Assembly: GCA_002633005.1 (NCBI GenBank)
Contig: NMRA01000489.1
Coordinates: 1 to 35,222 of the forward strand
Source: Phoronis australis
Lineage: Eukaryota; Phoronida; Phoronidae
Reading direction: 5' to 3'
Length of the DNA stretch: 35,222 nucleotides
Part shown: positions 31,301-35,222 of the stretch, piece after piece
How the letters are laid out: every line of letters starts with the position of its first letter
How positions within the stretch are numbered: position 1 is the stretch's first letter
The notes under the pieces: model-generated
What the model was told of the DNA's origin: nothing
Seen by the model: only the letters and a program-made list of their open reading frames with translations
Databases searched by the model: none
Translations under genes and position numbers: made by a program

Positions 31301-34300
31301 TTTATGCTTACCTTTGTATCTTCACAAGTCCTTAACGGATTTTCATGAAATTTGGTATTTAGGCACCTTTTAGTGAGATGACGCTATCCTCCCGTTTTCA
31401 GATGGATTTGACATAGTTTGCACCACCTAGTGGCCATTTTTAGTGTTTTCGAGTCTGTTTTTGTGCGTCCACCCCTCTATCAACCAAACCGCTCAAAGGA
31501 TGATTGTGAAAATTATCATGTATATGCTTACTATGTAGAGGACGGTTGATGATGATTTTCCGACGATTTCGACTACTGTGGCGCCTCCTAGTGGCAGTTT
31601 TGTTTTTTTTGCGCCTATGGCTGTATCTCCTAAACCTTTCGCAGGATCTTTACGAAATTGTGTAAGTATATTTATATGATGTTAACAACGGAAGATGACG
31701 ACTTTTGGACGGATCCGACTACTGGTGTGCCCCCTAGTGGCAATTTTAGTTTTTTACGCTTACCTTTGTATCTTCAAAAGTCCTGAACGGATTTTCATGA
31801 AATTTGGTATGTAGGCACCTATTAGTGAGATGACGCTATCCTCCCGTTTTCAGATGGATTCGACATAGTTTGCGCCACCTAGTGGCCATTTTTACTGTTT
31901 TCGAGTCTGTATTTTTGCGTCCACTCCTCTATCAACCAAACCGCTCAAAGGATGATTGTGAAAATTGGTGTGTATGCGCTTACTATAAGGAAGACAGCTG
32001 ACAATGGTTTTCAGACGATTTGGACTTCTGTGGCGCCTCCTAGTGGCAGTTTTGTTTTTTTGCGCCCATGGCTGCATCTCCCAAACCGTTTGCAGGATCT
32101 TTACTAAATTTAGCAAGTGTATTTATGTGATGTTGACAACAGACGATGACGACTTTAGGATGATTCTGACTACCGGTATGCCTCTAGTGGCAATTTTAGT
32201 ATTTGCCTCTAGTGCCAATTTTAGTATTTTACATTGACCTCTGTATTTTCATAGGTCTTCAGGTGTATACTTTGTGTTACTTCGTGACTATGAAGGAAAA
32301 GTTCCAAGTAGAAATTTGTTTCTGGCATTGTAATGCTGTGCTAATCTCGTATGTTGGTAAATTTGGCTTTAATTCTATGTTTCTGTGGTGCTTTAAGCAA
32401 CTGGTGTATAGGATGTGCTTGTATTATGAAGATTACTCACATTTTGCCCCTTGCCTATTGAGGAGACAATGACCATGCCTTTCCATTTTGCTAAGTACAA
32501 CATACTACATATATGCCCTCTACTGGCCACTTTATGGTACCAATAAACAACCCTAGAAGGATACCGTATGCGGTGCAATTGTGGGCGCATTTCAACGCTC
32601 TGTGTTGCTCTTGTTGTGTTTCTCATTTGAACTGCCTCACCCATTACCTTGATTGAATGACTTAATCAGAAAATTTATTATTAGGTTTGTTGAAAATGTG
32701 GAAACTGAATGTACAAGTGTTTTCTGGGTGTAGAAATTACATAATATACTTAGAATTTAATTTTAAACTTCATGTCAACTTGTTAGTATTTATTTGGTCT
32801 CAGTGACATGGAAATGTCTTGGGTAAAATTTAGCAAAATAACAGTTAGCAATATCACGTCCAAATGTCTTTTTATCCCTGGAACTGTAAAAGTGCTATCA
32901 CACTATCATGTTTTTGTTTTATGGAACTTTGTCATCATTAGTTCCTATTTTCAATAGCACTTGATGTGAAAACAAAACACTATTAAAACCAATTCCCAAC
33001 TGTGTTGTGGAGAAGATTGCTTGAACAATAGTATATGAAAGTTTCATTTGAATCCGACTGGTGATTCCTGAAGTCATGAAGGTGTCCAAATCTTGATGTT
33101 ATTCCACTGTTATGTGACTGTTCTTAGTTCACTGCAAATGAAAACATATTGAAAATGTGTGGATTTTTCATTGATCTGTCATTAACTAAGGGAATGATGA
33201 ATGACGCTGGCCAATGCAACGTATTTGTAACATTCTCTGTAACATTGTAGATCGTAGTACCTTCGACAATGATAAGGATTATTCCACCTACTGTGCTAAA
33301 GTTTGTGCTGACTATCTTGAAGATAATGTGATAGGAGACTCTGCTTCTGCTTTCCTGAGAAAGTTAGGTAAGGATTGCCTGTTGTCCTGTGGGAGGTACT
33401 AGTAGAGGTATAGATTACCCATGCATGTTGTTCACTAACGGCTACTGGTAGAGGTAAACATTACCTATGCATGTTGTAAACATTACCTATGCATGTTGTT
33501 CTCTGGCAAATACTGGTAGAGGTAAAGATTACCTTTGCATATTGTCCTCGGGCAACTACTGGTAGAGGTAAAAATTACCTGGTATGCATCTTGTTCTGTG
33601 GCAGCTACTAGTAGAGGTAAAGATTACCTATGCATGTTGTCCTCTGGCAGCTATTAGCAGAGGTAAAACTTCTTTAATTTAGATATGCTTGTGGCAGAAA
33701 GTGGAATTTTATTTATTGTTAGACCCAAGTTTAGCAAATAAAATGAATAAAATTCATTGAATGTGATGCACTATAACTAATCATGATCTTTGATTCAAGT
33801 ACAAATATTTTCCAAACTATGTGTCCTGGCATTCTCTAAGCACAATAATTGTGGAAATATTAATTGGTGTCCCCAAAAACAGGTGGTCATAAAAAAGCCC
33901 GTTGGCAAAAGTCATTTTGTTTTATATGCATCCACGTATACCTATCTGAGTGCATATTGCCATTGTTGCTGTTTGGGTGTCCGGCATGCGCCGCTGTACC
34001 TCCTAATCCATAACCGTCGTTTTTGGAGACTGAGGCCTTTACATGTTGGGCGCCACCTAGTTGTCAAACGACTCTAGTGGCCTCTTTATTTGTCAGACGA
34101 CTAAAACGATTACTATTCAAACTGTTGCTTATGTTGCTGCCATGAAGACCATAGTTGACATTGATTTTCAGACGAGTTTGACTTGTGTGCCCTCCTAATG
34201 ACAATTTTGTTGTATTTGCATCTGCCACTATGTCTCCTTATAACCATTTACACGATCTTAATGAACTTTGTCTAGTTATTTTCCATCAACATGACTGTAG

Positions 34301-34920
34301 AGCACTACAACGTTACAGCGGGTCTTACAACTGTGCCACCTTAGTGGCCATTTTATTTTTTTACCTTTGCCTCAGTATGTTAAGAGTTTCTGGACAGATT
34401 TTCGTGATGTTTGGCAAATCATGTCGGTCAAGGTCTGAACTCCTGTGTCCGCAAGTTGGATCAGTTTACTACCGACGGCCCCGTTACAAGTACACAGTGG
34501 TGTCTCAGATGTGTTTACGTTGCAGCTTCATGTTTGATTTGCAGCGGTGATAAGCCTTCTGCTGTCTTTGAGTGGAATGTGCCTGAACATTTGGTTATTT
34601 CAACTCTTGCATTTTTGTCATTTAATGATGAACATTAGCTATAAATTACCTTGCATTAACTATAACAGAATGTTTTTTTGTTGAAATTGACTTACATTTG
34701 CCAAAGATACGCCTTCATGCTGATATTAAAGCAAGGTGCACATTCTCGCGGAAATTGTATTAACGGGCACTTAGTAAATACAGTTTTTTATCTGTTTCGT
34801 TTGGCAGGAAATACTTTGGGAAAAGATTTAGGAGCGTGTGTACGTGCTATTAATGACGTACACTTTTTTAAAATTGTAACATTCTATTTTAATGAACTGT
34901 TCAATATTTATGAAATTTGA
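22280..34920 (+). CDS. TNF receptor superfamily-like transmembrane protein (multi-exon, 5' end missing)
   Basis: Nine exons (22280-22312, 22484-22835, 23845-24048, 25012-25132, 26482-26583, 28075-28118, 29584-29613, 33251-33367, 34808-34920) join with matching phases at every GT-AG junction and give 371 codons plus a stop. Order: Cys-rich extracellular repeats with TNFR spacing (CSLCQPGYRVL, CVPCGSNTFN, GTNGSDTECEQC, GNASHDVTC), a Thr-rich stalk, one transmembrane helix, a basic NRKR stop-transfer start and a ~130-residue cytoplasmic tail. Such receptors bind TNF-family ligands and signal through TRAF or death-domain adaptors. The tail's last ~70 residues (YLEDN ... FLRKLG ... LGACVRAIN) have a death-domain-like rhythm but are too short or divergent to be sure; no TRAF site is evident. 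The signal-peptide exon is not located, and the last exon may continue by splicing beyond the window. Confidence is high for the receptor type, lower for the last two exons. Confidence 0.8.
22484..22835 (+). CDS. TNFR exon: main cysteine-rich domains
   Basis: Acceptor TTGTTTGTTTCAG, donor G/GTAGGT; enters in phase 0, leaves in phase 1. The 117 codons hold 18 or so cysteines in TNFR spacing: CSLCQPGYRVLHHC, CVPCGSNTFNTAC, CADCAESC, CDCPNRMF and CTEHTVCKLGSGVSKN. The last motif leads into GTNGSDTEC of the next exon, as in many TNFR repeats (C..G.GVS..GT..SDT.C). Confidence 0.85.
22937..23033. repeat. Long imperfect hairpin in intron
   Basis: AGTCGGATATAATGTGCCTG starts the left arm; the right arm, ending AATGTAGGCACATTATATCT then GACT, is its near-perfect complement over about 35 bp. 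It could form a stem-loop or be a short fold-back MITE. It lies in the intron after the main Cys-rich exon. Confidence 0.65.
23369..23602. repeat. 117 bp tandem duplication in intron
   Basis: GATGTTGTTGGCTATAAC starts at 23369 and again at 23486. The two copies run to GGATTATGACTAA with few substitutions (for example CAGCATGAATC against CATCAAGAATC). No N separates them, so this looks like a real tandem duplication. Confidence 0.8.
23845..24048 (+). CDS. TNFR exon: last cysteine-rich repeat and Thr-rich stalk
   Basis: Acceptor CCTTTATTTCCAG, donor ACGGATG/GTATGA; phase 1 in, phase 1 out. Encodes GTNGSDTECEQCKHGFYSDV, then CRPWSTCPDGYVMKFPGNAS and HDVTCQKNSSG, a complete membrane-proximal Cys-rich repeat with an N-glycosylation site (Asn-Ala-Ser). 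It ends in seven threonines from an ACA trinucleotide run (24022-24042), an O-glycosylation-type stalk whose length may vary between alleles. Confidence 0.85.
24501..24897. repeat. 40 bp minisatellite, about ten units
   Basis: TGATTTGTCA recurs at 24509, 24549, 24589, 24629, 24669, 24709, 24749, 24789, 24831 and 24871: nine steps of exactly 40 bp except one of 42 bp caused by a GG insertion (GACGGAGACTG). Each unit also contains TAGGACCAAGA. It lies in the intron before the transmembrane exon. Confidence 0.9.
25012..25132 (+). CDS. TNFR exon: transmembrane helix
   Basis: Acceptor GTGCCTTTCAG, donor CG/GTGAGA; phase 1 in, phase 2 out. A short juxtamembrane sequence (GSVRGTSVKTEL) leads into about 22 uncharged residues (VVPVVAVVSLVVIVVLVVIV), then CQWNRKR, a basic cytoplasmic anchor. 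Orientation is type I. Confidence 0.9.
25487..25625 (+). CDS. Candidate alternative terminal exon, short cytoplasmic tail
   Basis: AATCGAAG precedes a frame that joins the transmembrane exon in phase 2 and stays open for 45 codons (NRLKQHLAYIPETLEHP and onwards) to a TAA at 25623-25625. If used, it would give a receptor without the normal tail, a decoy-like form. The upstream sequence lacks a good pyrimidine tract, so a chance open frame or transposon remnant is quite possible. Confidence 0.25.
26482..26583 (+). CDS. TNFR exon: juxtamembrane cytoplasmic segment
   Basis: Acceptor TTGCTTTATCCAG, donor CACA/GTAAGT; phase 2 in and out. Encodes AKKQANNNVSDDGHTLVKVL and VEKQNGFERTNA, a hydrophilic stretch joining directly to the basic NRKR anchor. 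Confidence 0.75.
26671..27239. mobile_element. PIF/Harbinger-like MITE with TTA target duplication
   Basis: Starts GGGCTGTTCCAGCAAAATCT and ends with the imperfect reverse complement, closing CTGGAACAGCCC; the inverted ends extend over about 40 bp including GGGAGGGGGGGAAGGCA. TTA flanks both sides (26668-26670 and 27240-27242), the TWA-type duplication of PIF/Harbinger transposons. The 569 bp interior has GGGTGG-rich segments near both ends and no transposase, so it is non-autonomous. It lies in a TNFR intron. Confidence 0.8.
27826..27903 (+). pseudogene. Exon-like remnant of unknown origin
   Basis: Twenty-six codons (KAKELLQVAEIVWDNFIQKQ, then AVLEKL) form a helix-like, Ala/Leu/Glu/Lys-rich segment bounded by TAA on each side; more coding-like residues (DIVTVARKELWTD) follow in the same frame behind two stops. 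An acceptor-like TTTCTAG lies 26 bp upstream but does not give this frame. It is probably a decayed host exon or transposase fragment. No family is recognised. Confidence 0.3.
28075..28118 (+). CDS. TNFR exon: short cytoplasmic segment
   Basis: Acceptor TTCCATTTACAG, donor AAAG/GTTTGT; phase 2 in, phase 1 out. Completes Gln and encodes CMACTTGAGDTNRK. Support is its exact phase fit between neighbours. Confidence 0.5.
29584..29613 (+). CDS. TNFR microexon
   Basis: Acceptor TACTTTTTCCCCCAG, donor GAAAG/GTAAGT; 30 bp, phase 1 in and out, encodes IAAPIIHLK. A strong acceptor and donor and exact phase fit support it despite its size. Confidence 0.55.
29791..29870 (+). repeat. Palindromic head module 1 of the repeat array
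   Basis: GGTTTTTATGCGG leads into CCACATATTTATATGTGG (29804-29821), then GCATATTGCCGTCATCGC and a GTCCG-containing stretch. The same order recurs at 30036, 31076 and, decayed, 33921. Confidence 0.7.
30036..30110 (+). repeat. Palindromic head module 2
   Basis: GGATTTTTATGCAC, CCACATATTTATATGTGG (30046-30063), GCATTATGTCATC. It splits a monomer at its GGATTTTxATG position and is followed by the second half of a monomer. Confidence 0.7.
31076..31165 (+). repeat. Palindromic head module 3
   Basis: GGTTTTTATGCGC, TCACATATTTATATGTGG (31086-31103), GCATTACTATGCCGTCATC, then a triple GTCC run and GCGTCCGGCGTACGC. The A-B-C monomer array follows at once. Confidence 0.7.
33251..33367 (+). CDS. TNFR exon: death-domain-like N-terminal part
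   Basis: Acceptor CTGTAACATTGTAG, donor TTAG/GTAAGG; phase 1 in and out. Encodes STFDNDKDYSTYCAKVCADY and LEDNVIGDSASAFLRKLG. The pattern of a helix with YxxKVxxYL followed by FLRKLG resembles the first helices of death domains in TNF receptors, but diagnostic residues are few. Confidence 0.65.
33367..33670. repeat. ~46 bp minisatellite starting at the splice donor
   Basis: The donor sequence G/GTAAGGATTGCCT is echoed by GGTATAGATTACC, GGTAAACATTACC, GGTAAAGATTACC, GGTAAAAATTACC, GGTAAAGATTACC and GGTAAAACT at about 33407, 33453, 33521, 33567, 33616 and 33662. Other unit parts are TGCATGTTGT, CTCTGGCA and CTACTGGTAGA. Steps are 40, 46, 68, 46, 49 and 46 bp; the 68 bp step carries an internal duplication of CATTACCTATGCATGTTGT. 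Confidence 0.85.
33921..34560 (+). repeat. Decayed head module with monomers
   Basis: TTTATATGCATCCACGTATA marks a degenerate head; monomer cores follow as GCGCCACCTAGTTGTC (34050), CTCTAGTGGCCTCTTTAT (34073), GCCCTCCTAATGACAATT (34190) and GTGCCACCTTAGTGGCCATT (34335). It lies in the intron before the last exon. Plus-strand frames here are not coding. Confidence 0.6.
34808..34920 (+). CDS. TNFR exon: candidate terminal exon
   Basis: Acceptor ATCTGTTTCGTTTGGCAG is strong; phase 1 in. Encodes GNTLGKDLGACVRAINDVHF, then FKIVTFYFNELFNIYEI and a TGA at 34918-34920, joining FLRKLG of the previous exon. The first ~15 residues fit a death-domain continuation. A donor-like TGT/GTACGT at about 34848 could instead splice to an exon beyond the window, in which case the Phe/Tyr-rich end is intron read-through. 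Confidence 0.45.
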
Positions 34921-35052
34921 AAGTACATTCTTTTGAAATTAACATTTATTTGTAACGACTGATACACCATACATTGGCATTGGTGGGCTTTACGAAAGAT
35001 TTTTAATATTGTCACATCAAAAATTTGTTATGGGATTCCTGAAAGTGGAAGA

Positions 35053-35058
35053 AATAAA
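35053..35058 (+). promoter_or_regulatory. Polyadenylation signal AATAAA
   Basis: It lies 133 bp after the stop of the candidate last exon, a usual distance, and supports that exon as terminal, though AATAAA is frequent in AT-rich DNA. Confidence 0.4.
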
Positions 35059-35106
35059 ATTATGAAATCAAACTACAATGTATCAAGAAACATAGGTAGC
35101 AGTATG

Positions 35107-35222
35107 TGCCCGGCACATTTCACACTGTAGGCACATTTCACACTTTGGGCACATTTCACACTCTCTGGGCACATTTCACATTCTGGGCACATTTCACACT
35201 CTCTGGGCACATTTCACACTCT
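35107..35222. repeat. Minisatellite GGGCACATTTCACACTCT, running off the window
   Basis: GGCACATTTCACA occurs six or more times at 18-22 bp steps, with variants in the CTCT spacer (CTCTCT, TTCT, CTGTA). The array continues beyond 35222. Confidence 0.9.

Larger units (their letters stand above)
28380..32560. repeat. ~150 bp monomer array with three-monomer higher-order repeat
   Basis: At least 16 related blocks contain a core like CCCCCTAGTGGCAATTTT, preceded by GGACGGATCCGACTACTGGT-type sequence and followed by AACGGATTTTCATGAAATTT-type sequence. Core spacing from 31275 to 32180 is 147, 158, 150, 147, 153 and 150 bp. Three subtypes alternate: TGTGCCCCCTAGTGGCAATT (A), TGCGCCACCTAGTGGCCATT (B) and TGGCGCCTCCTAGTGGCAGT (C), giving a ~450 bp A-B-C unit at 31275-31580 and 31730-32030 and, more decayed, at 30212-30500. 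Older single monomers occur from 28380. It fills most of one TNFR intron. Confidence 0.8.

Noticed and set aside
31049-31348. Plus-strand frames within the monomer array (also 29897-30121, 32004-32237, 34185-34550)
   Set aside because: They run through repeat monomers and head modules, change frame between monomers and encode no consistent product.
33411-33670. CRISPR-like array, because units alternate repeated and variable parts
   Set aside because: The variable parts are diverged copies of the same sequence, the unit is continuous, and the DNA is eukaryotic; it is a minisatellite.

Overview
The window looks like nuclear DNA of a multicellular animal. Its one host gene is a tumour necrosis factor receptor superfamily (TNFR) gene split into at least nine small exons by GT-AG introns. 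Around it lie decayed Ty3/gypsy-class retrotransposons, a LINE fragment, MITE-like inverted-repeat elements, minisatellites and a large array of a ~150 bp repeat. Intron-rich genes, many TNFR-like receptors and this repeat mix would suit an invertebrate deuterostome such as a lancelet or acorn worm; that is inference and the sequence alone cannot name the species. At two single-N joints the DNA on both sides is almost the same, as if two alleles of a very heterozygous genome had been placed in tandem during assembly.

Left part (1-14292): no complete host gene. It holds a 261 bp MITE-like element (620-880), a frameshifted THAP zinc-finger remnant (2465-2700, minus), a heat-shock-type promoter signature (two heat shock elements and a TATA box, 2877-2989), two copies of a ~540 bp repeat (3590-4120 and 11187-11735) carrying remains of a coding exon, a gypsy-class pol without its 5' part (4256-7525, minus), a weak terminal-exon candidate (8088-8270), a LINE ORF2 fragment (12430-12970, minus) and the two allelic duplications (8229-8836 and 13346-13952).

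Middle (14293-22279): an almost structurally complete but inactivated gypsy-class element on the minus strand (14293-18656), with ~151 bp LTRs, primer binding site, polypurine tract, gag, protease, RT, RNase H and integrase, interrupted by three frameshifts and one stop. Then come a pair of GCGACCTG/GCGAGCTG repeat clusters ~1.1 kb apart and a group of G-rich inverted-repeat elements (21019-21973).

Right part (22280-35222): the TNFR gene on the plus strand. Exon phases agree across all eight introns and give 371 codons plus a stop: cysteine-rich repeats, a Thr-rich stalk, one transmembrane helix, a basic cytoplasmic start and a C-terminal part that looks like a divergent or partial death domain. 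The signal-peptide exon was not found. The introns hold most of the repeats: a 117 bp tandem duplication, a 40 bp minisatellite, a Harbinger-like MITE with TTA target duplication, a ~150 bp monomer array with three-monomer higher-order structure and palindromic head modules, and a ~46 bp minisatellite that starts at a 5' splice site.
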